Source of the DNA: Bryum argenteum
Taxonomy: Eukaryota > Streptophyta > Bryopsida > Bryales > Bryaceae
Assembly (NCBI GenBank): GCA_037043015.1
Contig: CM073325.1
Location: 12,503,001 to 12,567,000, forward strand
Direction of reading: 5' to 3'
DNA length: 64,000 bases
This document shows, one piece after another, positions 1 through 11,962 of the stretch. The notes beneath the pieces were generated by a model. That model had not been told where the DNA came from, searched no databases, and saw only the letters and a list, made by a program, of their open reading frames with translations. Every line of letters starts with the position of its first letter. Position 1 is the stretch's first letter. Position numbers and translations under genes: made by a program.

Positions 1-29
1 TAAAAACTCTAATTCATTTTACTTATGTT

Positions 30-530
30 CTTTGATTATTTAAGCGACTCTAAATTCTAATCCTAGTTTCCATTTTAATTTAATTCCCCATACTAATTCT
101 CTAATTTTAGTATTTGGTTATATAGCCATTTCAATTCAATTCCCATACTAATTTTCTAATCTTATTATTTGGATAAAAGCTATTTTAATTTAATTTCCCA
201 TACTAATTTTTTTTTTTATCGTAGTATTCGGTTAAGTAACCATGTCATTTTTATAGCCTCTACTAATTTTCTAACCATATAATTAGTCTAATAGCCCATT
301 TCCGTTTATTCGCCCATACTAATTTCTACTCGCAGTAATTAGTTGATAGCCATTTTCCATGTTCCGCCCATACTAATTTCTTAACGCAGTAATTAGTTAA
401 TAGCCATTTTCTCATAACCTCAACCCATACTAATTTCTGGCTACACTAATTAACTACCGCCCACACTAATCCCTGGCCACACTATTCAATCTCCGCCCAC
501 ACTATACGGGCCGGCGACCGCACTAATTTC
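30..530. repeat. degenerate ~55-bp minisatellite
   Basis: At least nine tandem units begin with a variant of CCCATACTAATT, near 87, 142, 197, 257, 313, 367, 424, 460 and 496. Spacing is 54-60 bp, falling to 36 bp in the last two units, which are also GC-richer. Most units share a core TAATTAGTTNATAGCCATTTT. No coding potential is visible. Confidence 0.85.
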
Positions 531-1477
531 CATGATTCTTCTTCTCAACACTCGCCGCCCCTCACCGATTGAGGTGACCGGGTCTCTAAATTTGAAGATA
601 TAAGGAAGAAAATCCTCCCTTCTTAGCATGTTAGTTTCAATTGTAGTTTCAATTTAGTTTCCATGTAGTTCTCTGTTCCTGTGATCGGTAGAAGTTCAAG
701 GAGTTTTGCGGCGACCTTGTCGACGGTGTCTTCTTGTCACCGGATCACGATCACATTCTCGCGGCTCCTCCGGCGCGTCTTTCGCAACAGGATGAACGCG
801 AATGATGGCGGTTCATTCTGATGTGTGACAAATTAGTCTTTGCAAGGTTGGTGCAATCCAGTGCATTTGCTTGGCCGGTTACGATGGAAGGGACGGCCGG
901 AGAAAAAGAGCGATCGCTTCGAGTCGTGTGTTTTGCGTATTTCAATCTCTCACGTGCGTGCGGCTGAGTCGCTCTCTCGTTGTGGTTCTTATATCCGGAG
1001 TCCTCGCTATTCCGCCTCTGAGATCTTTTGCCACTTACTCATCGCTCTCGATTCTTCCCGGAGGTGCAATTGCCGCGACAAGATCTGTGACTCGTGGATC
1101 GGCGTTGTTCGATGGCGAGTCTTTGGCGTGTATGTGGTCGGTCGGATTCGCCGGAAGAGAAGTCGTTGTTGAGGTGCGGGGTTTGTGAGAGACGATCATG
1201 CCAAGAGTGATGGTGCGACGACGGACAAGGTGTAGGAAGTCGTGACATCTCGAGCTCGCCGGTGTTGTTCTTGTTGGACCAGGATCCGAAGCGCTCGTAG
1301 AAGGCCGGTCTTGAAGGCGAAATTTAATTTTTACTTGTTCATTGTGTAGATGTAGGAAAATTAGTAAGGTGAGACACAAAAATGATCAAAATCGGAGTTA
1401 AAATGAGGAAGTTATGAAGGTTTTTAGTTAGGAAGTTTTTTTCTAAACTCTGCTCCCAAATCTTTTTTTCTCAAAAA
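531..1477. other. GC-richer stretch, no gene recognised
   Basis: The sequence is clearly GC-richer than its flanks and has several overlapping open frames on both strands (for example 840-1188 on + and 1035-1379 on -). None contains a domain, signal or splice pattern I recognise, and the overlaps suggest chance openness in GC-rich DNA. It could be the untranslated leader of a decayed retroelement or a promoter region. I see no evidence that decides this. Confidence 0.4.
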
Positions 1478-1640
1478 TCATCATCCAATTGTTTTCATCC
1501 AAAGAAATATTGTTTTCATCCACAAGCGTTGTTTTCATCCGTGAGCGTTGTTTTCATCCAAAGAATACTGTTTTTTTCCACAAGCGTTGTTTTCACCCAA
1601 AGAGATCAAGTTTTCATCCAAAGAATTGTTTTCATCCTCC
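1478..1640. repeat. ~23-bp tandem repeat (GTTTTCATCCA motif)
   Basis: About eight imperfect copies of a 20-24 bp unit built on GTTTTCATCCAMARG occur in a row. Open frames across it are a by-product of the repeat. Confidence 0.8.
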
Positions 1641-2613
1641 AACATTATTTTCGTCGATCTTTTCAACTCGTTGTGTTGTTATTAATTCCTCGAAAGACGG
1701 TGGGAGGATTTTTTTAGCTCACAACCTCAATCTCGATCTTGCATTTAATTCTCTCAAAATTATATCGCATTTTGAGATAATTCTTTAATACAATTACACC
1801 TGTTACATTAATACCATTGAGCTCTTTATTATTTTCTCCACTTTTGGTCCCTAGAAAGTGACACTAAACAGGCCCAGGTATGTACCTAAAAAAACCCGTC
1901 AACAATCTTATAAATTTGCAAGTTTCTCCAAGTGAACCAAAGTTTTTATTTTCTTTTTCATTTCTTTTATTTCTTTTTGCACAAAAACATAATGTTGGAT
2001 ATGAGCGGATAGCCTCTCACCAAAATTCCTCTTATCCGTACGTGATATCAAATTATCCGGAATACTTTCATTGATACCCATCCCTCCTAGTGTGGAGTGC
2101 ATGATACGGGAGCTGACTTGGAGCCGAGTCGCACCCACGACACCAACTGAAGTGAGAGCTCTGCCGAAACAAAGAAAAGAAAAGAAAATTCGGTTAGTCA
2201 CCGCAAGTGTCAACCTCACTGCCGTCGTCATGATGCACCCTCGAATCTGCCAGCCAGGGTTTCGGGGATCGACAACAACTATAACCTACCCGAATATTCA
2301 AATTTACTCAAGCCACAATGAAAGATCCCTTCACATGATACATCCACGACACCGATATATCTGATCCGCTTCGTGGATCTCACTCCACATGCACCCTCCA
2401 TGCATTTTCCCAAGCAACATGACGGACCCCAGCAAGCCATTTCCTCGCCATAGTCTCTCAGCAATCTGATCCTTCGTGAATTCCCCTCCATGCATTTTCC
2501 TAAGCAGATGAAGGACTTCAGTCTCGGTAGAAAGCAAAATACTGCCATTGTCTTGGTAGTCTCGTAGCTGTCTCGGTGGTCTCGCAAATATCTACCATAA
2601 AAGTGCAGGGGCC
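1641..2613. other. intergenic, upstream of the carboxypeptidase gene
   Basis: No gene is recognised. A direct repeat built on CCTCCATGCATTTTCC occurs near 2393 and 2487. The promoter and leader of the downstream gene must lie here, but I see no convincing TATA box close to its start codon. Confidence 0.4.
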
Positions 2614-5152
2614 ATGAGATCAGATGTCAAACTTACACGGATTTCTGTCGCGATGAGGATGCTTTTCCAGGTTCTGGTCGTCTACTTGAGCTTAGTTGCT
2701 GGAAGTGCGCTTTGCCAGCAACCGACTGCTGGAGAGGCAGATCGAGTAGTGGCATTACCCGGGCAACCGGCTGTGAACGGATTCGGATTGTACGCTGGAA
2801 ATGTGAACGTCGCTCCAGGACGCGACTTGTTTTACGTGTTTGCTCAATGCTCCAACGATACCGGAGGAACCAAACCCTTGGTCATCTGGTTCAACGGAGG
2901 TGCGAAATCCGGCTGACTTGCTTTTTCTGCTTTTCTAACCTGTTCTTGATCAGCGCAGGTTAAGTTCTAACCTGCATTTTGTTTCTTTTCAGGTCCTGGA
3001 TGTTCTTCACTTGCATCTGGATTTGCGCGCGAGAATGGACCGTTCTACATCAATCCAGGCGGTGCCGACCTCGCTTTCAATGAATTCTCGTGGCACAAAG
3101 GTGAAAACACAGCTACATCATTAAAAAGTCATTGCTTCATGACGAATTCAACTTGTCCACTTGAATTGGTTGTCAGGAAATTATAACATACGCTTTCCAA
3201 CAGTAATGATGTTATTTGGACTAAGAAGTGAATTGGTTTGAATGACAGAGGTGAACTTGATATGGTTGGAATCACCGACTGGAGTTGGGTTCTCGTACGC
3301 GTCGCAGAACATAACGGAGAATGTAGTCGGTGGTGATACCCGCACAGGTATATCGAACTAACCCTGCTTTTCGAACTGTGGTAATCTTTCATTTTTGCAA
3401 GATTTGCCAAAAAAAACTGAAGAAAGTGGCGTAGGATACCGAACGTATTAGAGGGCTATTGAAATTCCTGTCGAGGTTTCAGGATTCTTTTGAAAAAAAC
3501 AAATGTTAGGAATGATTTGGATGGGATTTCATGCACCTTGACTGTTTAATGATGTCTAGATCTAGTCTCACACATATTTTGGCACTGAATCTGCAGCTGA
3601 GGATGCATACAATTTTCTGGTGGGTTGGTTCGGCCGATTCCCTCAGTACCAAAACCGGGAATTTTACATCACCGGCGAAAGCTATGCAGGTACAACTCAT
3701 GTTCTTTCATCGACTAATCACTCACTCACCTTCGATTAGTGCTAGAATTCGATTGTATAACACGTATTCCATCTGGTCTGGTGGCAGGCCATTATGTTCC
3801 TCAACTGGCCAAGGTGATTGTAGACCGCAACAAAGCCGCTGCCCTGAAAATCAACCTCAAGGGTTACCTGGTTAGTACAAATCACTCTGAACAAGCAATA
3901 ACTGTTTTACTCCAGCAAGAACTCACAATATTGTTCTGAATCCTGTTGCTATGACATGAAATCTGGGGAGTAATTTTGTGGCATTGCTCGAGCAGATCGG
4001 CAATCCCGACATAGACTATGTTCTGGACTACAAGGGCGACCTGGACTATTATCACTCTCATGCCATGATCTCCACCGAAACGTACACCGGAATGAAGCAG
4101 AACTGCAACTTTGCGGACTGCTGCACAGCCATATGCAACCAGTTCTTCCAGACGATGTACGCAGAGATTGGAGCTATCGATTACTACAACATCTACGGTG
4201 ATACATGCATTCGCCCCAACACGACGACCACCCAAGCTAACGGGGTGAGTCCCATCCTTGCATTTATTTCTTGCGACGAATTCGATGCTTGTTTGACTTG
4301 AACGTGCCAAGGATCCTTCCCGTTGCTGAGTGTTGTGGACTTTCCAGATGATGCGATTTCGCAAAGGGGGTTACAATCCCTGTGCGGAGGATTATGCCGA
4401 AATCTACTTCAACAGACCAGATGTGCAGTTGGCACTGCATGCCAACGTGAGTGGTCACATTCCCTACAAATGGACGATGTGCAGGTCAGCCACATGATCT
4501 CATACTTTCATCCTTCTAGTATTTTGTGATCACTTTGCAAGAAACTCCTTCGTGACAATTTGGCCGTTTTGCGCAGTAACGCACTTCCAAGGAACTGGAC
4601 GGACGCTCCTATGAGCATGATCCCCACGCACCAGGAATTGATGGCCGCTGGCGTCAAGATTTGGATTTACAGGTGCATCTCCTTTCCTTCCTCTATCTCT
4701 TACCCAAAATGGAACCTAGAATATTGCTGTGTCATGGGTTGCGGAGGTCTGGAAGCTCATGTGACGAAATTAGACTAACAATATGAGCGATTATGGTATG
4801 ATTTGCAGTGGGGATGCGGACAGTGTGGTGCCGGTGACATCCACCAGACTGGGAATTGAGGCCATGAAATTGCCCGTTGTGACACCATGGCATCCGTGGT
4901 ATGATCACCAACAGGTACTATAATGGCTATCCATCCGTTGAATGCCATCTTAATTGGCTTCTATAGTAGGTATTCTGATTTGGGGGGTTGATTGTGCAGG
5001 TGGGTGGACGTGCTGTGGAGTATAAGGGACTCAAATTCGTGACCGTTCGCGGTGGACCGCATCAAGTGCCTCAGCTATTTCCGGGCCGCTTCTTGCAAAT
5101 TCTGCAAGCCTTCCTTGGTGTCCAGCCGCTTCCACTTACCCCTTTCGCTTGA
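2614..5152 (+). CDS. serine carboxypeptidase-like protein (S10, type II), 10 exons
   Basis: Predicted exons: 2614-2899, 2993-3100, 3249-3347, 3597-3689, 3788-3870, 3996-4244, 4348-4484, 4577-4672, 4809-4914 and 5000-5152. All have GT-AG borders and phases agree throughout, giving 469 aa, normal for the family. The protein starts with a signal peptide (residues 1 to about 34, ending SALC-QQ), so it should enter the secretory pathway, for vacuole or cell wall. S10 landmarks are present in order: [20 protein letters not shown], the nucleophile elbow GESYAG (Ser193), GDADSVVP with the catalytic Asp (386/388) and the His segment (His440). The family removes C-terminal residues from peptides or acts as acyltransferases. 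The N-terminal [10 protein letters not shown] block is typical of type II members. One oddity is that the His segment reads GGPH rather than the usual GAGH. Exon borders are my reading; the family assignment is firm, the substrate is unknown. Confidence 0.93.
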
Positions 5153-5177
5153 TCCGACGATCTAACTTCACGTTTTC

Positions 5178-5183
5178 AATAAA
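5178..5183 (+). terminator. polyadenylation signal AATAAA of the carboxypeptidase gene
   Basis: A canonical AATAAA lies 25 bp after the stop codon, a plausible place for the plant near-upstream element. Confidence 0.55.
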
Positions 5184-5449
5184 TCAGGTGTAGTTTGGTG
5201 TGATTTGCTATCTGGAAGATGCTGCGACTATGCCTCCATGATATATTGCCAAATTGGCACTTACTCGAATGGAAAATTACATCAATGAAACCTCAGTTGG
5301 TACTAGATAGCAAACACCCATGGTACTGGATAGCAAACACCGAACCAATCTGTGATCTATTGATGTATGAAGATTGCATTTTTCCATTGATTCCTTGATA
5401 GTATATTTGTAAGTTTGGTAATTGATATTGTTAAGGGTTGTAATAGCAG

Positions 5450-5590
5450 AAGTGAAATGACTTAAAAAAGTGTAATGACTCAAAGAAGTTTGTGTAATAA
5501 ATGAAGTGTAATGACTTAAAGAAGTGTAATTACTTAATGACTTAAAGAAGTGTAATGACTTATAAAAGTGTAATGACTTAATTATTCTAC
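5450..5590. repeat. short tandem repeat of AATGACTTAAAGAAGTGT
   Basis: About seven imperfect copies of an 18-20 bp unit follow each other, including near-exact runs around 5505-5580. Confidence 0.75.
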
Positions 5591-6720
5591 AATTTGTGGA
5601 TCAATAAATTCAGGCCGGGAAACCATTAAGTTGGTAATGATTCATTTTCTACTCTTGAAACTATCCTCTCTGCTTAAGCTTAAATTGATAGATTTTCTCT
5701 AATAATATGTAAATATAGTAGAAATGATATTATTTCATTATGATCTTCTAGAAGCTGGCATTCACTATCTTTGCTGGCAATGTTGTATTGATCCTTGTAA
5801 TAAGGATATGTTGCATAGCTTTAAATATTGTTGAAAATTGTAAAGGGACTAAGAGCCTCTTTACATGAGGGGAAGTGGCGGTTAAATCTTCCAAAGTTTA
5901 GTGTTGATTGAATACACCTCAATCTTGTTTTTTAAGTAGGAAGGAGGAAGTGATTGTGACATGAAGGATCAAGTTCTTATGGCATTGTCCTTGAATGAGA
6001 ATTTTACCAATTATTGAGAATTTGAGAATTTGAGAATTCTCTTTGTTGTTACAAGTTACTAAAGAGAACCTTCCTAAGGGTGTTGGAACTGATAATGCTA
6101 CTTTCTGCACAAAACAATTTATTGTGTTTCATCGTCACTCCTCTTGTGGTTGCAACAATTTCAATCTAAAATGAGGATATAAAAAGTATGTCATGTATGT
6201 CAAAACTCAAAAGACTCCTTTGTGTAACTCCTCACTTAGAGCCTTGTTAAGAAGGCTCCTTTGTGTCACCCCTAACCTTTAGTTAGTGCTTGTGTACACA
6301 ATGAGTGGCACTTAGTCACTTCTTGCCTACATGGGCTTACAACTTGGATAAATTTTATTGTGTAGAATGAGGAAATGTATGAAGGAACCACTTTGACATA
6401 CACTTAGTAAAAAGTTCAAAAATTAGCCCAATGTAGACATGCCACTTTTTGATGGGGAGCAAGCTACTTTCCTTCTTGTAAAGAGAGGTTCAGAGACTTT
6501 AATCCAAGGTTGTGAATCCCTGTGGTTGAATTGTTGACTCCCCTTTCGCATAGGAGTGAGGAAAACTTTCAATGTGGCTCTTCATATGAAGTGACCCTCA
6601 GTAAAGAGTGTAAGTAGTTCAAAAACAAAAGATTAAGGGATTTACAAAAAGCTTCAAGAAAGAACAAAGAAACTAGTAGGCGGTATAATAAGGAGGGTTG
6701 AAACAAACTATGGTCAGTAA
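5591..6720. other. AT-rich intergenic, no gene seen
   Basis: No frame with recognisable homology and no clear repeat structure. A segment near 5855-5875 (CTTTACATGAGGGG) weakly resembles the terminus of the foldback element that follows. Confidence 0.4.
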
Positions 6721-6891
6721 GGGACGCTTTACATGGGGAGTTAAGCCATCATGACGCCGAAAGAAGGCAAAAATCCCTCTCATGTGATCAATGCATTTCT
6801 TAAAGTTCGAAGAAAGGACCAATCATTTTGAGAAAATTTTTTGGTCTCCTTCGGCACCATGTATAGCTTAATTCCCCATGTAAAGCATCCC
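6721..6891. mobile_element. foldback/MITE-like element, 171 bp
   Basis: The left end (GGGACGCTTTACATGGGG at 6721, continuing into AGTTAAGCC and GCCGAA) is inverted at the right end (CCCCATGTAAAGCATCCC ending at 6891). The imperfect terminal inverted repeats are about 45 bp long. There is no coding capacity. No convincing target duplication is visible, so the transposon family is open. Its right half is part of the 140-bp tandem array. Confidence 0.6.
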
Positions 6892-7195
6892 TGAAATTAC
6901 ATTTTACACAAGGGTCCTCTCATGTGATCAATGCATTTCTTAAAGTTCGAAGAAAGGACCAATCATTTTGAGAAAATTTTTTGGTCTCCTTCGGCACCAT
7001 GTATAGCTTAATTCCCCATGTAAAGCATCCCTGAAATTACATTTTACACAAGGGTCCTCTCATGTGATCAATGCATTTCTTAAAGTTCGAAGAAAGGACC
7101 AATCATTTTGAGAAAATTTTTTGGTCTCCTTCGGCACCATGTATAGCTTAATTCCCCATGTAAAGCATCCCTGAAATTACATTTTACACAAGGGT
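6776..7195. repeat. three identical 140-bp tandem units
   Basis: Three consecutive 140-bp units (6776-6915, 6916-7055, 7056-7195) read identical base for base. Perfect identity in neutral-looking DNA implies recent duplication or an assembly effect. Each unit carries the right inverted-repeat arm of the adjacent foldback element. Confidence 0.92.
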
Positions 7196-7450
7196 TCGAC
7201 AAGGAAAATTACTCATCGATAGCAAGAATGAAAAAAACTCAAGAAAACAAGAAACTCTGTTAAAAAGGAACTCTCACTGCCTTATGAAAGAATGTTGGTA
7301 CTAAATCAATTCACAATTTACACCTTCTATCACGAAGGCTCTCCAACAATGTGTATCTAAATGCGGCCAATGTGGCCATTGCTAAATCTAACTCCTTCGA
7401 GGTAACCTCACTGCAAAAATGCTCTAGCTCAATCACTTGGTAACAAAAAT

Positions 7451-7890
7451 TTAGTGGGCTCCAACACTCAAAGCTGCAGGAGACGGAAGAACGAAATCTG
7501 AAACAAAACAGACACAAAACAACATCAGTATAATGCTGTAATCGATCGGCAGCTAAAAGCACTCCCCTCTTTCCACTCACACATGATCGAATTGCTTCAT
7601 ATACAGTCTAGAGCATAGCCATAGCCAGCGGACAAAGAAACGAATAGTGCAGAGTGCGGACCTGAAGCTTGAGTGGCGAAAATCTGCGACAAGGTTGGGG
7701 CGGCCAGAGTGGGCAGAACGAGCAAGCTCGGGCGTCGACTAGTTCGCACATGATTATCGTCCCCTTCATGCTTGTTATCCGACTGTGGTGGATGGTAGAA
7801 TCGGGGTCCTGTTTCTGGGTAGCGGCCATAGAACCGGAATGCGATGCAGAAACCCAAGTCCGCCGCTTCTTTGATCAGAACCTGCGCCAT
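7451..7890 (-). CDS. possible small two-exon gene, function unknown
   Basis: On the minus strand a GC-rich frame starts with ATG at 7890 (MAQVLIKEAADLGF...) and reaches a donor after 7662 (CAG-GTCCGC). A pyrimidine-rich acceptor TTTGTTTCAG ends at 7498. Joining 7890-7662 to 7497-7451 keeps the phase and gives 91 aa ending LSVGAH. I recognise no domain. The protein is Pro- and Ala-rich in its second half, with no clear signal peptide. Support is only the open frame, the splice signals and base composition that contrasts with the AT-rich flanks. A plus-strand frame at 7669-8223 covers the same DNA and cannot be excluded, so treat this as a candidate. Confidence 0.25.
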
Positions 7891-8223
7891 CGCTCCAAAT
7901 CGATCGATCAGGCTTGGAGCATTAGCGATCAATCGACAACTATGAAAGTCTGGATTGTGGATGGGGTTGGGGAGTATGGGGGTTCAGTGCGTGTGTGTGA
8001 GGAGATTGAAGCAAGTGTGTTTGTGACTGTTGGACCAAAATTGATGGTTTTATGGGTGACTGGAGAGATGGCGACGATTACGGACGCGGATCGGAGACGA
8101 GTCAGGCCGGGGGTCAAGGATGGAGACGATTTGTTTGTCTGGAAAGGGAAGTGCCCGCGGATTGAATTGAACGTTCCAGGCACGAGAACGCGACTCCGTG
8201 ATTTCAGTCAAACCCCCACATGA

Positions 8224-10154
8224 ATGGAAGGTGGAAGGAAGCTGTTGGCCATGCCCGTGCTGGTCGGGTATCAACCTAGGTATTAGCTACTGGTCGAGGA
8301 TAAACTCAAGGATATCCTGGAACTCTTTCAAGAGCAGCCGTATAGTAAGTATACTTAACTACGCAAGGTAAGGTATGAACACCTATACCTATTGTTGTGT
8401 ATTTAAGAAAATCACTACACTTACAGTGGTGGAATGAGTGCCTTTCTACTTTTCAGTGATTAGCAAATAGAAAAGAATTTTTTTCCCTATTTTTAGGATA
8501 TTTATAAGCACTCACAATAATAACTACAAATTTGAGAAATGACCTATATAAGTTAACCTATAATGAGACACCCTATCGTGAGAAATGACCAATATAAGTT
8601 AACCTATAATAAGATACCCTATTGTATGTACGCTTGAGGTAAATAAGAGTGAATGATTGTAGGGTGCTCAAATTTTCACTAAAGCAAGAATCTAACATGC
8701 ACGCTTTTAGGGGTGGCCACTTCTAGGTGCTCATACCTTAATCGCACAAATTTCCTTATGCCAAGCTTGTTGTGGAGCAAAAATAGGGGGAGAATAGAAG
8801 ACAAGAACATTGGCACCGTAGCACCTCCAAATAAGGCCATCAACTGAACCATGTGAGGGTTTATTGAGGGAGAAATTTGAAGGCAACCTAAAATATCAGT
8901 GAAGAGCCCCACCCCAAAAACTTTAATTTGATGTAATCTACCCACCTCCCAAGGAGAGAGTCCCAAAATAAGCTTCCTAAGGACCCAACAATCAAGCATC
9001 CTCATTAAATGAATAGTAAAAACAGAGAGAATATTACTTGGAGTAGAACTTTTGAATATTGCAGGGCATATGAAAGATTAAAGGGCAAGGCCGTTTGGAG
9101 GGGTGATTACCCCTTAAAAATAGCGTTGACGAGTTCAACTTTTGCTGAAGTGGGGCATGTGTTCTTCAAAAAGCCTTCCATAACGGCATTCGCATGCCTA
9201 GAATTGCCTAGTGTACATATACTCTAAGTCAACCAAATGAAAGTGCCAAAAGTGTGAATTTGATGCCAAACGTTTGGGATTTTTTTATGTTTCAAGATGT
9301 ATACCTAAGTAGCACATGACTGTCACCCAATGAATGTATCAAAAAGAGGATAATAGTTGAATGACCATATAAAATTTGTAAACCTTGTTGTGAAATGGCC
9401 AAGGAATCATTCTTAAAAATGGCCAAAGTTTGTGGGAGATTGGACCATTTGATATCGTGAGCTCCTTTCTTGTGAAAAGTGTGTCATTTGCACTTTTTGC
9501 ACTAAATTTTGCACCATCACTGATCTAGTTTCCATGTAACATATTGATAAACTAGTGTGCCCTTGCGGGGTCCCCACGCTCATACAAAGAATTTTGAATA
9601 GTTCTAGCCCAATACTTTGAAATTCAATATCTTGGGATCCGTCCACCCATTTTGCAATCCAATTATTACATGCACTCCTACGTAAAAATCTACTTTGAAC
9701 AACACCTCATGTGTCCCCATGCTACCGGCATTGCCGGGGTTTATAATATCGATCACTCACTCACACACTCTCACACAAACCAAAGTACCTACCTCAAATA
9801 ATGGATACTCATATATCATATGAATGAATTTAATCTCAAGATTGAACAACCCAAAGTGCTTCCCTCCAATTTAGATCACTATACAAGTAACATCTTATGA
9901 CAAATGATTCTATATTTCCAAAATAATTATTCCAATAACACTTGATCTAATGTACAACAATATATTCAACATCTTGAGTGCATTTTGAGTGAAATTCTTC
10001 TTATCATATATTTTAACACATGTTTACATTGTCTATTTTGTGACAATTGATGTTGAATAAATTTCAAAAAATCCAACATAACACAACTTTTTGATGGTTG
10101 TGTACATAAGTCCAAGTTTGAGAATTTAGCCGGTAGAACGTTTTAATGCACCAC
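8224..10154. other. intergenic, one short direct repeat
   Basis: No gene is recognised. A 46-bp unit containing ATAAGTTAACCTATAAT is repeated twice at about 8534-8625. Near 9565 and 9725 are short GC-rich hairpin-like words (CCTTGCGGGGTCCCC, CCGGCATTGCCGGGG) that may be transposon ends, but I cannot pair them. Confidence 0.4.
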
Positions 10155-11962
10155 TTAAGGTTCCATTTCATGACATTTGGAGTATGGTACAAATTTGGAG
10201 TGGTCAAAAGCTTGGTTGGGACCCCTTTCCCTTGGTCCCATGAGGAGAGGATCAACTGGATGACGAATAACATGTTTTCCTGAGAAAATGTGATACCCGG
10301 TTTGCATGCAATAGCAAGACCCGGGAACGGGGGGCGGGATATTAATCGGATAACAACCACAACATCCTCTTAGTTGTTTTGGAGGAGGTGGTTCCTTGTA
10401 CGGTTCGATCGGTTCTAATGGGTTGGTGTACCCCGGGAACGGTACCCTAAACTCGACTCCACACGGAAGCTCCCCGCACTCGGAAATAATAACATTCAAC
10501 TTGGGTTTGCCATCAAACGTGCCACAAGCTTCAATGGCTTTTAGAACTATGAAGCCTTCAAGAACTTGACCAAATACAACATGTAATCCGTCAAGCCAAG
10601 GACATGGTACCATCGTTATGAAGAACTGGGAGTTGTTGGTGTGAATGTCGTGAAAATTTCCCATTGATACACAACCTGCTCCACTGTGCTTTCGAAGGAA
10701 GTTCTCATCGGGGAGCCGTTCTCCCCATATTGACTCGCCTCCTAGTCCATTCCCTTTTGTAAAGTCCCCGCCTTGGCACATAAACTGCGGGATGATGCGA
10801 TGGAACATGGAATGTCTCAACCATAAGTTTCTTCCGAGTTTTCCCACTTTCTTTTCACCCGTGCACAATAACCTACAAATCTAAAATAATAACATTGGTT
10901 GATGTTGACTGATCATTTCTTGTATACATAGTCATCAATCAGTGATATAGATCTGAGTTGTCTTCTTTGACAACTTCACAAAGAGTCAGCGGCAGTCGCC
11001 CTTTGCTCGACCCTCGGTCACCCCACACACTCAACCGAGCGTGTGAGGTGACCTAAGGTAGGCAAAGGGCAACCACCAGTCGCTCTTTGTCAAAGAAGAC
11101 AACGCTCATATAGATATAATTTACCATTCTAAGTAGTATTTTGGACTAGAGATAAAATAAAATCATAAACTTGGTGCTAAGTAGAATACCACTTCAAAGA
11201 ATCTTCTTAAAAGACTATATTTAAGTTGAATACTACTCAATGTATTTCATACCCAGTTCTGCTTTATGATGCTCAATGCGGAACACAATTTGTATGTTCA
11301 TGAACGATGAAAACTTGAGAACATCTTTGCACAATGGCTTCTATTATACCCTTGCCTTGAGGTGGATTATTTGGTAGAAGAAAACTAAATACAAAATTGA
11401 TCACAGGAACAGACTCCATGATGCTCACACGCGAAAATTTCTAAGATTACAATTTAGGTTACGACTTCATCCAGGAAATGTTATCTAAAACCAAACATGA
11501 ATATAAAAAGGTGCTCACTAGTGGTTTAATTTTCAGCACAGGAGATCTATTTGGTTGTAACCAGTGGAAGCAATTTTTGTGCACAAGGAGAATTAGTAGA
11601 AAGATAGAGCAAGTGGAATTATCATTTTTGGACTCTTCTACATTGAGTTATGAATTTTTGAAGTTGGAATACATTGTTCCTAAAGTGGTGCCCTTAAATG
11701 AATGACACCCTGTAATGTGTTTGCAATGAGAACATCGTGTCGTTGTATGGCAAAGCTATTATGGACATCCAAGTGAAGATTACTAAAGCTCCATTTTAGA
11801 CCACTCTGCTATATTGGTAAGAGTCCCTGGAATATTTGTATACCTGAAGTTCTCTGCAGTGACAGGGACCGTATCTGCAAAGAGCTCAATCACAATGCGC
11901 CCTTTGAATTTTTTCTCAATCTCAATATCAAAGTACACTCTAGGATTTAATGGGTTCACCAT
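10155..11962 (-). CDS. cyclophilin-type peptidyl-prolyl isomerase with long C-terminal tail
   Basis: Exon 1 is 11962-11844 and exon 2 is 10872-10155, joined across a 971-bp GT-AG intron in phase, giving 278 aa. Residues 5-176 are a complete cyclophilin domain: [35 protein letters not shown] and [10 protein letters not shown]. The residues aligning with the human CypA active site are kept (Arg65, Phe70, Met71, Gln73, Phe124, Trp132, His137), so isomerase activity is expected. The ATG at 11962 puts MVNPLNPRV just before the domain, as in ordinary cyclophilins. The bases before it (ATATTGCAG) look like an acceptor, so a 5' UTR intron is likely. Unusually, about 100 residues follow the domain: a Pro-rich linker, a cluster of Cys ([15 protein letters not shown]) and a charged end. 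No signal peptide, so probably cytosolic or nuclear. Confidence 0.9.
10957..11103. mobile_element. foldback element inside the cyclophilin intron
   Basis: The segment opens with GTTGTCTTCTTTGACAA and closes with its inverse (TTGTCAAAGAAGACAAC). The inner parts also pair: GCCCTTTGC with GCAAAGGGC, and GGTCACCCCACACACTC with GAGCGTGTGAGGTGACC. It is therefore palindromic almost end to end and has no coding capacity. No exact target duplication is visible. It lies wholly within the intron. Confidence 0.65.

Noticed and set aside
840-1379. Four overlapping 69-114 codon frames on both strands
   Set aside because: No shared domain or splice logic. GC-rich DNA with few stops explains them.
6776-7195. 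Regular repeats considered as a CRISPR-like array
   Set aside because: Units are adjacent without spacers and the host is a plant.
7669-8223. 184-codon plus-strand frame
   Set aside because: Overlaps a minus-strand frame with better splice-site support. It shows no domain and lies in GC-rich DNA where long frames arise easily. Kept only as an alternative.
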